DNA of 64,000 bases from Dryas octopetala (GCA_963921425.1 OY992838.1:14260001-14324000); one strand, 5' to 3'. Shown: positions 1 to 11,475, counted from the first letter of the stretch. A program made the numbers and translations. The notes: generated by a model from the sequence alone, not told the origin.

Positions 1-355
1 GATCCGGCCCAGCTGAGAGGCTCGAGATATTATATATTTATTAGAGTCCATTAATTATAAGCTACTAACAAAGCAAAATATTAATCAAAAACACTCAATT
101 CATTTTTATTAACTTGCAGACACTTTTCACTAACCCAAAACATAACATGCAGACACCTTCCAAAATACCAACATCAACGCATCACAACCAAACCAACTAC
201 ACAAATAGCCCAAAACTGATCTCCTTCTTTTCTTGGCCAAATCGATCTCTTTCTTCAACTTTACCAAACCGACAACTGTTCAACTTCACTCTTAAGCATC
301 TTTCTGCAACTGCCATAGCAACAACGAATAAAAGAGGTTCAATTCTATAGTTCCA
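1..355. other. intergenic, nothing recognised
   Basis: AT-rich sequence with no coding pattern or repeat structure that I can assign. Short open frames here are Asn/Thr/Ser-rich and look non-coding. Confidence 0.4.
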
Positions 356-645
356 TCTATTGTAACTGCAACTGCAAGTCTGCAACTCCAATAAACTGCA
401 GTTTCACTTGTAATTAGTAACTGCAATTGCAAGTCTGCAACTCCAATAAACTGCAGTTTCACTTGCAGTTAGTAACTGTGCAAGTTTGCAACTCCAATAA
501 ACTGCAGTTTAAGTTCACTTGCATTTTTAGAAACTGCAGTTTCACTTGCAGTTAGTTATTGCAACTCCAATAAACTGCAGTTTCAGTTCACTTGCAGTTC
601 TAGAAATTGCAGTTTCACATTTTTACTTGCAGTTTCAGAAATTGA
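356..645. repeat. degenerate tandem repeat rich in CTGCAGTTTCACTTG
   Basis: A unit of roughly 60 bases recurs four to five times. Each copy carries a core like CTGCAACTCCAATAAACTGC followed by AGTTTCACTTG. Copies vary in length and the last ones are shortened. The short cores on both strands resemble the subterminal repeats of hAT or CACTA transposons, but I see no terminal inverted repeat. It could also be intronic sequence of the possible minus-strand gene at 705-921. Confidence 0.6.
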
Positions 646-704
646 GCTTAAAAAAAAATACATCAAGATCATGCTATTGATAATAAATCAACGTAGGAGT
701 CTAC

Positions 705-921
705 CTCGAGCTGTGATCATGCCCAATCTCCATCCAACCGCAGATCCCTTGCCCATAAGCTCTCGGAGGTGGAGAGCCAGGGCAACCAGGTTCGGGCTCC
801 CAAAGATGCCTGCACGGCCAAGCCAGAAATTGACGCTGCCATTGAAACGCGATGAAGCTCCAAAAGGAGAAGATCGAATGAACCTCACCATCTGTTGGAT
901 CTGCTTGCAGCTAGACATCAT
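705..921 (-). CDS. possible first coding exon of an unrecognised minus-strand gene
   Basis: Reading the minus strand, an ATG ATG (921-916) opens a frame of about 72 codons starting MMSSCKQIQQMVRFIRSSPF. It is GC-richer than its surroundings and ends at CTCGAG|GTAGAC, a good splice donor (705/704). Upstream is a long CT-rich stretch (about 930-1085) typical of plant 5' untranslated leaders, and an alternative in-frame ATG lies farther upstream near 1018. The product has Ser, Arg and Gly in no motif I know. Downstream exons would lie left of the window edge. It may be a gene start or a captured exon; I do not recognise the family. Confidence 0.35.
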
Positions 922-2121
922 AGGCCGAGGAAGGGAGAGGGAAGAGAGAGGAAGGGGATGAGACCCACATTGCCAGCTACTCTCACCGGACGGCAAGAGT
1001 CCGATCTTCAGAGACATCGCAGGAAGAGAGAGAACAGAGGAAAGAGAAGAGAGAGACTCGAGGAGAAAGAGAGAAGAAAGAGAAATACCAAAAATAAGAA
1101 ATAAATGGTAATTGCAGCCCACTCAGGTGGAGTTAACGGAATAACACGCAGTCAAACTAACCTGATTGTTAATAAAATTAACCTGATTGTTATATATTAA
1201 TAATTATGGTATTAGAAGTTAAAAGCCATAACAAAGATGTTGTATAGAGTAATTATTTCTATTTATTATTATGCAATACTATAATTAAATTAGTGAGGTG
1301 AGACTATATTCTCGATAGAAAAAAAAGAAGGAAGGATAGAACTACAGAAGAACAGTGGCTCCTGTATTGAATTATTGATGGCATGTGTAAGCTAGTGTGG
1401 TTAATTTTCTTTTTTCGTGATGTGCAACTTGATCTAAAATCTACATTATTACGTATCAGAGGTCCCTCTTGTACAAGTCAATCACGGAGAGCAAGATCTC
1501 CCAGGTCCATATGTTCTGCCACTGGTGCATTTCTGTCCTGCACCGACTTCTCTCCACCATGTGTTTTATCATTAATAATGTTAACCACATCACATTCATT
1601 CTCTAAATTTGGTCACACTTGGTGTGCTTGTATATATGGTAGATATTTATTTATAATAAATGAGTTCGAATGGACCCTAATTTTAATAAATGAAATCTGT
1701 TACATCATTAGCAGTACCCAATGGTTATAGTCAAGGAGAAGAAAACCTTTACTATGTATATATATTTTTTTGAAAGGAAAAATCTTTACTATATTAGTTG
1801 TGGCCAGTGGGTGCAATGGGTACGTGATTCATTTTGTCAAAAGACGCGCATAAATATCCAAAAAAGAAAATGCGAGACAACTACTTACTCTGAGTTGACT
1901 TGACTTGTAAAGCAACTTGTCCTTACATATATATACCCCATCATATATTTCTATCATAAGGAAATTTTTTATGTTATCTACCAGAGAGGTGCAAGCAATC
2001 GATCTGCATTGAGCTTTTCTAGTCATACACCAAAGCAAATAAAAGAACAAAAGTATTCTTTTGATACATAGCAGGTGCGAATTCACTTCCTAGTTCCTTT
2101 CTCCGTCTCTTTTTTTTTTTT
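922..2121. other. intergenic, CT-rich leader then AT-rich DNA
   Basis: From 922 to about 1100 the minus strand is CT-rich and may be the leader of the exon at 705-921. From 1100 to 2121 I see no supported gene. Short open frames exist but have no recognisable composition. Confidence 0.35.
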
Positions 2122-2811
2122 TACCGAACTGGATTATTTATATATATTTATAGATTTTATTATATATTTTATATTATATAAAAGTTATATATATTGAACA
2201 AAAAAGGTGTAAGTTTTTTTTTTGCATATGCTGGGGTTTGAACCCATGACTAAAATATGAATTCCCACTACACCACTTAACCACTTGTGAAATTCAAGTA
2301 CATGCAATATATTTATAGGCATACAAAAACTTGAAATATAATAATTTATAAAATTAAATATATTTTATATATCATTCTTTTTTTTTAAGATATTATTTTA
2401 GGTCTCTTTTTAAATATTATCATTGTAAAAGTCTAAAAATATTACTAGTTTATATTTTATATAATTTATAGTTTATATACTAAAATTATTAGAGTATAGA
2501 GTTAATTTTTAAGGTATAAGGTTTCAGACTTTATGGTTTAGGGTATAAGGTTATGGTGTAGAATATCAATTATAATTTTATAAATTATTATATTTCAAGT
2601 ATCAGTATGCCTATAAATATATTGCATGTACTTAAATATCATAAGTGGCTTAGTGGTGTAGTGGGAATTTTCACTTTCACTCTCCTTAAGTGGTCAAGGG
2701 TTCAAGCTAAGCATGTGCAAAAAAACACTTTATACCTTTTTCATTCAAAATATATACCTTTTATATAATAAATAAAAAATATAAAAATATATATAAATAA
2801 TCCGGTTCGGT
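2122..2811. mobile_element. foldback element with about 230-base inverted arms and tRNA-like boxes
   Basis: The left arm (from TACCGAACTGGATTATTTA near 2122) and the reverse complement of the right arm (ending near 2811, ATCCGGTTCGG) match over about 230 bases with small indels. Both arms contain GCATGTACTT and CCACTACACCACT. Each arm carries a tRNA-like signature: a box B-like GGTTCAAACC or GGGTTCAAGC, and a box A-like TGGCTTAGTGG. The centre is AT-rich with no coding potential. This suggests a non-autonomous foldback element whose arms contain a tRNA-derived sequence. No clear target duplication was found. Confidence 0.65.
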
Positions 2812-3981
2812 CTGGTTTTTTTGTTAACCCGGTTTTGTCTACTATTTTGTATGTTTTTTGTTAGTTCGTGGACCAACTTGAAATGAACCCTATAGTTAAT
2901 GGAGAAATTTGAAATGTTTTATAATTCGTAGACCAACTTAAAATGAACCCTATAGTTAATGGATGTAAATGTACTTGAGCCTTGAAAAAACCTTATTGAA
3001 TAGAAACTAAACAGAGTTACAATCATTGAAGCTGCTGTTGAAGCCATACAAGAGCTTCGCACACCAAACTAATAAGATATACAAAATGTAAACCAAAATA
3101 GGCAAGAACATGTGTCGTCCCACAATTATAGACACATAACTACAACAAACCTCAAACAATTGAAACTAAAACTCTCTTATCGTCCTTCAAAAGGTGCTCG
3201 TCATGGGCTAAATCCTCCTTGATCTTCTGAAATTGATTAAACTCCAAGAGAATAGAAGAAAACCATCACCCAAGACAAACTGAATCTCGTACAAAAATAC
3301 CAATCTCTAGTACTTGTTGGGAGGAAGCAATTCGACCAAGAATGAGGGCCATAACCACCACAACCTCTCTGTGCGATCACGAACAAACGCACCCCCAAAA
3401 TGGGATCGAAAGCACCATTGATTTTAAAAAACAACTGAAAATACACCAACAAAAAAATGGTTAGAGTTCATTGCTATTGACGAAAAGTCAGAGAAAAATC
3501 CTAGACAAACCTTCTCTAAAAAGAAGAACGGACTCGATAAAACAAAACTAAAAACTAACCCTCGATCAAGAGAGGGACAATGTAAAATCACCATTAGATT
3601 GAATTTGTAAGTGCAAAAATTAACAACCCATTAAATCATTGTATAAAATTCACTGTTGAGTGTAATAAGTGCTCGCTGGTGATCAAAATTCGTCTATTAG
3701 ATAAACGTACATCACCTACTTATAACATTTTTTATTTTGTAGAGAAAATAAAATACACTCTATTATAATATATATATATTATTATACTTTTCTTATTCTT
3801 TAATGGATTTTTGGTTTGTCTTGCTATGTTTTCATTGGATGTTAATAGGTAAGTTTTTACTGAGGATTACCTATAATTGGTAGATTGCATACAATGAGCA
3901 ATTCACATTTACATTTGTCATGTGCTAGTCAACACATGAATATATTTACTATCTACTATAGTAGAATCTGCTCTAATATCA
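2812..3981. other. intergenic, no gene seen
   Basis: Contains a short duplicated phrase around 2860-2960 (GACCAACTT, AAATGAACCC, TATAGTTAATGG twice). A slightly GC-richer block lies at 3100-3450. The block resembles worn repeat sequence, but I cannot assign a family. Confidence 0.35.
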
Positions 3982-4106
3982 TGAAAAAATCTAGGCATTC
4001 GCTCCAAAACTAATTGGTAATGGGAGGAGTAGCCTAAGACCATTATAAGCCACAAAACAAGGTTATACTTTTCAAATGTGGGACAGTAGTACTCCACATT
4101 CTCACA
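3982..4106 (-). repeat. TRIM-family LTR, isolated copy
   Basis: About 125 bases starting TGAAAAAATCTAGGCATTCG and ending CACATTCTCACA, closely matching the LTRs of the TRIM array at 54573-55995. The preceding TCTAATATCA is a worn form of the TCTGATACCA primer-binding complement found there. The orientation, judged from primer-site position, is minus. It lies about 300 bases upstream of the DUF247 pseudogene. Only the LTR and its primer side are recognisable, so this is a solo or truncated copy. Confidence 0.65.
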
Positions 4107-4414
4107 CACTTACATGAAGCCAAAGGCAACAACCAGCCCAAAAAAGAAAAAAGACCAAAAAACTTGTAAGATTTTGAAATGGAAAATGTGGAAAATTCTG
4201 GGAGGGAAATAAAGAAAGTAATATAGTAAAGTTTTTGATTTGGCATTTTGTGATGTACGTTTTTATTTTTTAATATTTGGCCGGAGCATCTTGGAAAGTT
4301 TAATTATGAAATAATTAATATTTGATGATTGTGGTTCTATTAATCTATAATCATCATTATTGTCATCGTCATCTCTATTACAATCACAATTAATAACCAC
4401 ACATCAACAGGAAA
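4107..4414 (+). promoter_or_regulatory. upstream region of the DUF247 pseudogene
   Basis: AT-rich sequence between the TRIM LTR and the DUF247 start codon. ATCATCAT-type repeats occur around 4325-4380. No TATA box can be chosen with confidence. Confidence 0.25.
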
Positions 4415-5718
4415 ATGCAAGGAAGCAATCAAGCGGCTCCTAATGGCATAGAAAACCCAGACATTCCATTAGAAATTTCGATGAGCAAGGAGCTAGATAG
4501 CTTGTTTCCCGTGTCCTCTTTGCGTTGTATCTACAGAGTTCCTCCGCAACTACGATGTGTACATGAAAATGCATACACACCTCGGGCAGTCTCAATAGGC
4601 CCACTTCATCATGGCAAGAAAGAATTAAAAGCCATGGAAGAACACAAAAAGAGGTATCTACAAGATTTTACACGTCGGACTGGGGTAAGCTTGAAGGATT
4701 ATATAGTGAAAATAAAAAATCAAGAAGCAAAAATTGCGCAGTTGTTATACAGAAACCATTGAGTTTACAAGTGATGAATTTGTAAGAATCATTATGGTGG
4801 ATGCTGCCTTCACCGTTGAATTCTTATTGAGGTGCTGGTACAAAGATTTTCCAGATAAAAATGATTGCATATTCAGAAGACCAAATATGATATTTGATCT
4901 AAGGCCTGACATGTTGTTGCTTGAAAATCAGTTGCCATTCTTCATTCTTGAGGATCTTCTTAACTCTAATTCTGAGACACTTTCAATACTTCGTCTTTCT
5001 TACCATTTCTTGAAAGTTTATAATCTAATTAGGGATATAGAGGGAATGGAAGACAATTTTCAGAGAATATGTTCTTCTGGAGTAAAAGTAGAGCATCTTG
5101 TTGATCTTTTAAGAATGTTAATTATATGCAGCACCATTATGGAAATCACCAACTATCCGGCCATGCGAAGTTGTAAACAAAGCCAGCGTGACAGAGCTAC
5201 ATCGAGCAGGAGTTAAGTTTAAGGTGATGTCAAATGAAAGCTTATTAAACATACATTTCAATGATGGGATTCTGGAAATCCCAAAATGGGAAATAGATGA
5301 TTCAACAGAGTCTATAATCAGAAATATGGTTGCCTTCGAACAATGCCATGGGCGGTACATGGATAATTACTTAAGTGATTATCTTATCCTTATGGATCAG
5401 TTTGTGAACACCCCAAGAGATGTGGAGTTGCTTGTTAAGTGTGGCATTTTTGAAAATATGCTAGGTGACAGTAGTGTGGTATCTACTATGATTAACAGCA
5501 TTGGCAATGGGGTCGTTATTCATTGCCATAACTTCCATTATAGTACTCTTCGTGAAGACCTGAACAAGTACAGCAGTTTGACGTGGCACAAATGGAGGGC
5601 AAATTTGAGACAAAATTATTTCAACACACCTTGGGCAACTATCTCTGTCATTGCAGCTGGTTTTCTCGTCATATTCACTTTCATACAAACAGTATTCTCC
5701 ATCATCTCTGCCACTTAA
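4415..5718 (+). pseudogene. DUF247 (UPF0481) plant membrane protein gene with two frameshifts
   Basis: Three consecutive frames give the order expected of DUF247 proteins. The N-terminal part has IYRVPPQLR and SIGPLHHGK (4415 to about 4735). The middle has FTSDEFVRIIMVDAAF, LLLENQLPFFILEDLL and VEHLVDLLRM (about 4735-5125). The C-terminal part has VTELHRAGVKFK, MVAFEQCH, FVNTPRDVELL and a final hydrophobic helix (about 5130-5718). The frame changes once near 4736 in TTGCGCAGTT and once at about 5120-5155. Total length is 1304 bases, equal to 434 codons plus two bases, so two single-base insertions explain everything. No intron borders are visible at the breaks. DUF247 proteins are plant-specific and membrane-anchored; grass members act in self-incompatibility, but that role cannot be assumed here. 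It is a recent pseudogene or contains two sequence errors. Confidence 0.88.
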
Positions 5719-6042
5719 GCATCAACACCAAAGGAAGTCTGTCTTTCGTCGTATGCTCCCCGATTCCACCCATCATGCATTTTCCATCACCTTGGAGGTA
5801 AAAGTAGCATACTCAGGTTTCCTTAAAGTGAGTGTACGAGAGATTTGAACCAAAAGAAAACTAAAGAGTTTGTGTTTAGAATAGCATATATGAGCTTTGT
5901 AGGTGGATGCATGTGCTTGTTTTATTAGTTTCATTCTGTGTGATGTAGTGAGATTCATATTTGTGTAGTTGAAATCAGTTGTTAATAATAAAACTATTAT
6001 TATTTTGCATTTTCCAAAAGGATTGAGCCTGCTCTCATACCT
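5719..6042. other. 3' flank of the DUF247 pseudogene
   Basis: AT-rich flank with AATAATAAAAC near 5985 that could serve as a polyadenylation signal. No other gene is seen. Confidence 0.3.
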
Positions 6043-6166
6043 TGAAGAAATCTAGGCGTCATCTCAAAACCAATTAACAATGGGCGAAATAGCCCAAATT
6101 AATCTTTATAAGTCACTATATATGCAAAGCCTCACCTATATTTCCAATATGGGATTTGTTTTCTCA
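6043..6166 (-). repeat. TRIM-family LTR, isolated copy
   Basis: Starts TGAAGAAATCTAGGCGTCAT, has AAAACCAATTAACAATGGG in the middle and TTCCAATATGGGA near the end, matching the LTRs at 54573-55995. CTCTCATACC immediately before it is a mutated primer-binding complement. The right end is worn, so its boundary is approximate. Confidence 0.6.
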
Positions 6167-7542
6167 ATTAACCATTTACATGGAGCAAATTAAGTAGATT
6201 GGCTAATGGTCTTGCTAAGTTGCTAGTGATCATAACATTCTCAGCAGAAATTCATTATATTGAAGAAAAATATAAGAAAGGAAGAGAAAGAGAGTAAGAG
6301 CTAGACTACATTGTATTGCTAGTGAAATTCTAGGCCGACATCGGTACCGGGTCATCTTCAGAGCGCCTCCCTCCCCAGGGCGTCCCCCAGGTGTAGGCCT
6401 CCAAGACTCCCTTACAACGAAGCCCTAGATCCCTAGGCTTGGGCCTCCTATTAGTGCTGAGACTAAACTATCCTTAGCCTTGCACATTCAATGCACCAAG
6501 GCCCACTCAGGCCTTGCGCCACTCAGGCCTCGCCCCATCCACTAGACTTTTTCAGGCCTATGGACGCGTTTCTAGTCTTTTGGGCCTTTTTTTGTAACCC
6601 ACGCCTAGGCAAACAATGATCCAAATATCACACGAGACTCGTCGTTTCCATTTTTATGACGCATAGTTCTGCTCGATCGATATAGGTATCAATTATACCT
6701 CTACAGAAAATTTTTGAAAAACCAACCCACCCTATGCAATACTACCACCCATCCCTCTCCTCTTTCCGGCGCCGCCAACTCCCCACCACCCATCCCTCCC
6801 TCTATCTATCCGATCAAAAGATATATGATGCATATATGCGTTGTCCCAGTTGACATGTCATGGTTTTCCAATAGAAGAAATACATAGTTGGAAGATGTGA
6901 ATCAGCTTTTGGCTTTTGAGTTTTGAGTATGGCAGTACTTAAATTATGCATGTTATAATTTTTTGCAAAATTTGTAGCTTGAATGGAAATCCAATTGGCC
7001 TATTAGCCTAAGAAGTGATTGAGAATTGTAAGATCATTACCAATATATAGTGCAATAAAATTATATATTTCTAATGGAAATATTTTATCTCTAAAAACTT
7101 TGAATTTTAATAATTTTTTATTTTTAATCTCCAAAATAAAGTAATATATTTTATTTATATAAATATATAAATTGTCCAAAGATATCATTGCTATAGAAGG
7201 GCAATTATACCATCTACGATAATGACAATATTTAAGGCCTCTCATTGCATGTTACAATCACCAGTACTATATGCTTTGAAAATGAAGGGAAAGAAGAAGG
7301 GGTTGGTGTTGATATCTAGTGAATCAGACGGTTTGGATTGAGTTCAGTAGGATACATGCATACGTTGAGAATTGCCAAGAAAGACTGGTTTTCTTTCACA
7401 TTTTGGGATATAAAATCCTTGTAATGATGAAAATTGAAACTGAAGATAACTCATCATATCTTGCATTGGCGGCCTATAACATGATATTAATACGGAGAGC
7501 AGAGAGATGAATCGTCTTTCATGATTTAATGCTTCCACTGTA
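6167..7542. other. intergenic; GC-rich patch then AT-rich DNA
   Basis: From about 6330 to 6660 there is a GC-rich patch with repeated GGCCT and CACTCAGGCCT words. I see no stable coding frame in it. The remainder is AT-rich with no recognisable feature. Confidence 0.35.
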
Positions 7543-7550
7543 GTTGGTGA

Positions 7551-8785
7551 TAGGGCTGGGTTCGGTACGGTTATCGAACCGAGAACCCCAAACCGGTGTA
7601 CCGACCGGACCCACTCGGTTGGCCATTTTGGATACCGAGTCCGGTACCGAAAAGTCGGTAAACCAGTTATTCATATGTTTGTGTGAAATTAATCATACCG
7701 AGTCCAGTTATTTATATGTCGGTAAACCCATGATATATGTTAATCAGTTAATCATATATAGAGGTCCATATAGAGGTCAATATCTATATTGTGTGAAATT
7801 AGTTTGATATGTCCATGTTATTCTTTCTTTTTCCAAAACAAAAGTGATGTTGCACATGCATATGTATGCGTGACTGTAGGGTTGGTTCTTTTAACTTTTA
7901 ACTTTTAACTTCTAACTAATAAATAATAATATAAAATCTAATTGTACACCTCCTACTCTCAATGGCTTATCATTTATTAAAAAACTAATTGTACATAACA
8001 CAAAAAAATATTTATCGTTCTTCTTAATCATTAGGGTATTTTGGGGTTTGGTTTGGGGTTTGGAGTTTTTACTTTTTATTACATATGTTTTATAATTTAT
8101 ATGACACATTTTTTATATAAAAACTAACTAAAAATACTCTAAATTCTAATATCATACCATATCCTAAACCTTAGGGTATAGGGTATAGGATATACCATAT
8201 CCTAATATTATACCATATTATATCATATCATAAATAGTTCTATAATTATATACCAAGTTACCAACTATGAATTATAGTCTTAGGGTATAAGGTAAGGTAT
8301 ACGATTTAAATTTTTTTTAAAACACAATAGAGTTTAGGGTATAGGAATAGGATATAGAGTTTGAAATTTAGTTTATAGTTATATGGTATAAATTGTTTAG
8401 GATATGGTATAATATTAGGGTTTATGGTATTTTAAATTAGTTTTTTATATATAAGTTAAAAAACATATAAATTTTTAATTATAGGGTTTAGGGTTTATAC
8501 ATTTATATATTTTTTATATAAATTATATAAATGTATTATAGAAAGGTATTTTAGGGTATAGAAATGTATAAAAACGTAACATTTAAATTAAATGTTATAT
8601 ATACTAGTTCGGTTCGGTAAACCGGCGATTCTAGGATCTGAAAACCAAAATCGGAACCGAATATACTGGTTCGCTTGACAAACCGATATCCCGGTTCGGT
8701 TCCTCTCCGGTACGGTTATTCCCCGCATCGGCTGGGCCGGTTTCGGGTCCGATCTCAGTTTTTCGGTCAAACCAACCCAGCCTTA
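7551..8785. mobile_element. non-autonomous hAT-type transposon, 1,235 bp
   Basis: The element begins TAGGGCTGGGTTCGGT and ends with the inverted counterpart AACCAACCCAGCCTTA. It is flanked by a perfect 8-base duplication, GTTGGTGA, at 7543-7550 and 8786-8793. An 8-base duplication with TAGGG-type termini is the hAT signature. Both subterminal regions are packed with CGGTTCGGT and CCGGTACCG-type words on both strands, and the middle (about 8150-8560) is a degenerate TTAGGGTATAGG-like repeat. No transposase reading frame is present, so it would have needed transposase from elsewhere. Confidence 0.9.
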
Positions 8786-8793
8786 GTTGGTGA

Positions 8794-9574
8794 CACTGAT
8801 TTCCTTTCTCTCTGCATTCCCAAACACACAAATAGAATATGGTTTCAATTTTTATCTCCCTGCATTCTCATTGCTAGACTCATTCCTTAATTTCTTTTCT
8901 CCTTCTCCCTTCTCCTCTCTCTTAACTCCGAATATGAAAGTGAACTGTGAATTGGTGAATGAATGAGAGGTAGAGAGGGCTTTATGTAGGCGCATTAGGT
9001 AGTTCTCGGAACACCAGAAAACTTGGAGTGCAAGGCAAGTCAGTAGAGGGGGCGACAAAGGTTGTTTGTCACGCAAGCTACTTGGTGAGCAAGAATACTT
9101 GGCGTGCAAAGAAAGGCTCCATATTATGGCTGTCATAATCTTTATTACGCTAGTGTGTAATAAATATTATTACGTGAAACCCATCGTTGTGCTTGTAGGC
9201 TGCCCCTTGGGCTCTTTGTGCGGCGTGGTGGCTTAAGCTTGCTATCATATGTGCCCCATGAGCTCTACGTATAATCTGTTTGTCTTGTACATTCGTTTCA
9301 TTTAGTAGGTAGTAGCTAAGCCATCTCTTTCTTCAAACCCTAACAAGTTCAAAATCATAATTTGTTGGTATTATTGTTGATCCACAAATGAAAGCTACTT
9401 TTAGCTGTAGCGACTATAGCCTTGGGTTGCAACAGGTTGTTGGGGTCAACATTGGATAACATGTATTGTGACTACGATTTTCAACGCTGTTACGCTGCCA
9501 TAAAGTCCGCCCAAGCTACTACTAAGCATGTAATCTACACTGACGATGGTAAATTAGAAAAAATAAATTAGTGG
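8794..9574. other. intergenic, no gene seen
   Basis: No coding frame or repeat that I can support. A minus-strand frame at 8852-9136 has no recognisable composition and I do not call it. Confidence 0.35.
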
Positions 9575-10345
9575 ATCAGACTCATACCACTTCTTTTTCA
9601 GGCAGATCAATTGGCCTAAATTCCAAGTCGTAAATATCCACACCAAAATCTTGAATTATTGAACAAATTTGCTTTGAATATTGAATAGTGTAGATATACA
9701 TATCATCCATTATAAAGAATTTGGGTGAAGAAGAAACATAACCCCTCTCGAAACTCATGAATTCCCGCCCTTTGGCTTAGCATAAATCATACGGCCCCGA
9801 ATACGCTCATCGTAATAATTACAAGTTGTCCCATAAAAGGGACTGGGGCAATAGTTGTTATTGTTTGCCATTTAATTCTCAAAAAAATAAAATTGATGTG
9901 AGTTACTTGAATTATTTTTACAGAATATATGAGAGTGTATTCCCCATGGAATAGGATTAGGGCGGAGAATAATATCTATGTAGTAATATCTATGTTTAGC
10001 ATAACAGTTGGTAGAAGGTAAGAATAATTCATCCACGAAAAACTTGTAGCTAAATTTTTCAATGGACTTACCCAATTTCTACCTAATACATTAGGAGCTA
10101 CTCCTAGTGGGAGAACCAATAAACTGAAGATGTTATCAACATCCGACTTCACTGAATTTGCATACATGACTTTCCCATTTTTTTTGTTGATAACAATTTC
10201 GAAGGGAGATATTGGCCACAGAGAACATAAAGGGTTCATAAGGGACATAAAGGGCCCTTTGGCTATAAAGAACACAAGACTAGGAGCAAAGAATATAAAG
10301 GGTTCATAATGGACATAGAAGGGCCCTCTGGGTATAGAGAACACA
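9575..10345 (-). pseudogene. DUF674-family gene relic
   Basis: Read right to left, pieces in different frames follow DUF674 order. First is VINKKNGKVMYANSVKSDVD with FSLLVLPLGVAPNVLGRNW (about 10220-10080). In the next frame comes SIEKFSYKFFVDELFLPS (about 10075-10010). Then comes a Tyr/Cys-rich stretch, YCPSPFYGTTCNYYDERIRG (about 9850-9790), and after another shift GYVSSSPKFFIMDDMYIY and DFGVDIYDLEFRPIDLPEKE (about 9740-9600). The family normally has a first half like LKLLIDKK...VLFAEA...LFSLLSLPLG and a second half with a G-Y-V-x-F-x-x-x-DD pattern, both visible here. At least two frameshifts and an in-frame stop (about 9872) break it. The function of DUF674 proteins is not established. 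The assignment rests on pattern memory and could be checked by a profile search. Confidence 0.6.
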
Positions 10346-10410
10346 GAACTAGGGCAAAGAACCCAAAGGGTCCAGAATTAGCATAGAAGGACTCTATGCT
10401 CTAAGAGCAT
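10200..10410. repeat. tandem repeat, about 75-base unit
   Basis: Words such as AGAACATAAAGGGTTCATAA and GACATAGAAGGGCCCT recur about three times with drift between 10200 and 10410. It overlaps the 5' part of the DUF674 relic. Confidence 0.6.
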
Positions 10411-10820
10411 ATGAAGAAGACTAGGTGAAATCTCGGTAAGAGAGTGTTGACTGAAATGAGATAGTGAAATTCTAAAGACAGTGATAATACCTTTTTTTTT
10501 CATGATAATACCTTGAAATAAGGCATTAATTGACAAAAATAAAATTTACCTTTTTTTAACTCAAAGGGTAAAAGAGGAAATCACAAAATAAATTTTTGCA
10601 AAAAATGGATAATCCTACGTGGCAAATTCAAAAATGGGTGTATATCTAATTTCTTAAAAAAAAAAAAAAAAAGTAATATCAGATCGGGTCTCTCGAAATG
10701 GATGTATTTCTAATTAGCTACTCTTTGGGCTCTAAGAGCATAGGGAGAAGACTAGGTGAAATCTCAGTAAGAGAGTGTTGACGGAAAGAAGATAATGAAA
10801 TTCCAAAAGACAGTGGACCA
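10388..10820. repeat. 90-base direct repeat, two copies
   Basis: The block CTCTAAGAGCATA...AGACTAGGTGAAATCTC...GTAAGAGAGTGTTGAC...GACAGTG occurs at about 10395-10482 and again at about 10730-10822 with few differences. The sequence between is AT-rich with an A-run near 10660. On the minus strand the second copy is followed upstream by ATGGCCG|GTAAGT near 10993. That could be the original start and first donor of the DUF674 gene, but I cannot link them. Confidence 0.6.
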
Positions 10821-10822
10821 GA

Positions 10823-11462
10823 AAGAACTTGTGGACGGTTATATGACGGTGTAACGAAATCCCTGGGTGAAATGTTGATAACAATATTGCTCTGAAAGTT
10901 CGAATTTGGAGGCAAAGGAGCTTGTGTAGTGTCCATCTCAGATGAGCTTGCACGCTGGTTGTTTCCTCGTTTAAGGAAGAAACTTACCGGCCATTGACAA
11001 TGAGAGTGTAAGAGAAGAAGGAAGAAAAAACTGATGATATTTGGGACAACTAAGAGTGTAATAGTTTATTACTATTGATAAAAAACACCTTGACTACTTA
11101 GAACTTCTGTAATACATGCTTTGACTACTTCTTTTATCAGACCATAAAAAGATTTGTGATTATTGATTAGATGTGTGTGTTGTAGCAGTGAGCATGCCAA
11201 CTAAGATTTCCGATGACAAGATGTACACCTTCTTGGGTAAGGATATGTTTATTACAAAATGGGTTTTAATTAGCAAGTCTTAGTTCAAGTAAAGGATATT
11301 GGAATATTGCGGTCAGGTGAAAGTTACTTAATTTATAATAGTATATAGAAATCTACGTACAACAAATTAACTAGTAGTACTAATTAATATCATTTCTTTT
11401 ATTTAAACAAACCGGCCAGAAGCCAAGGTATTACACTAATTATAGTTTGAATCCAAAAGATG
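10823..11462. other. intergenic, no gene supported
   Basis: A minus-strand frame at 10718-10936 (starting MDTTQAPLPPNSNF) has plausible composition but no recognisable domain. It may belong to the DUF674 relic's 5' region. The rest is AT-rich. Confidence 0.3.
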
Positions 11463-11475
11463 AGTATTTAAGAGG

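Noticed and set aside
1383-1730. 115-codon plus-strand frame
   Set aside because: AT-rich, ends in simple sequence, no recognisable domain or upstream promoter pattern.
8852-9136. 94-codon minus-strand frame
   Set aside because: No recognisable motif, no splice or leader signals, and composition not clearly coding.
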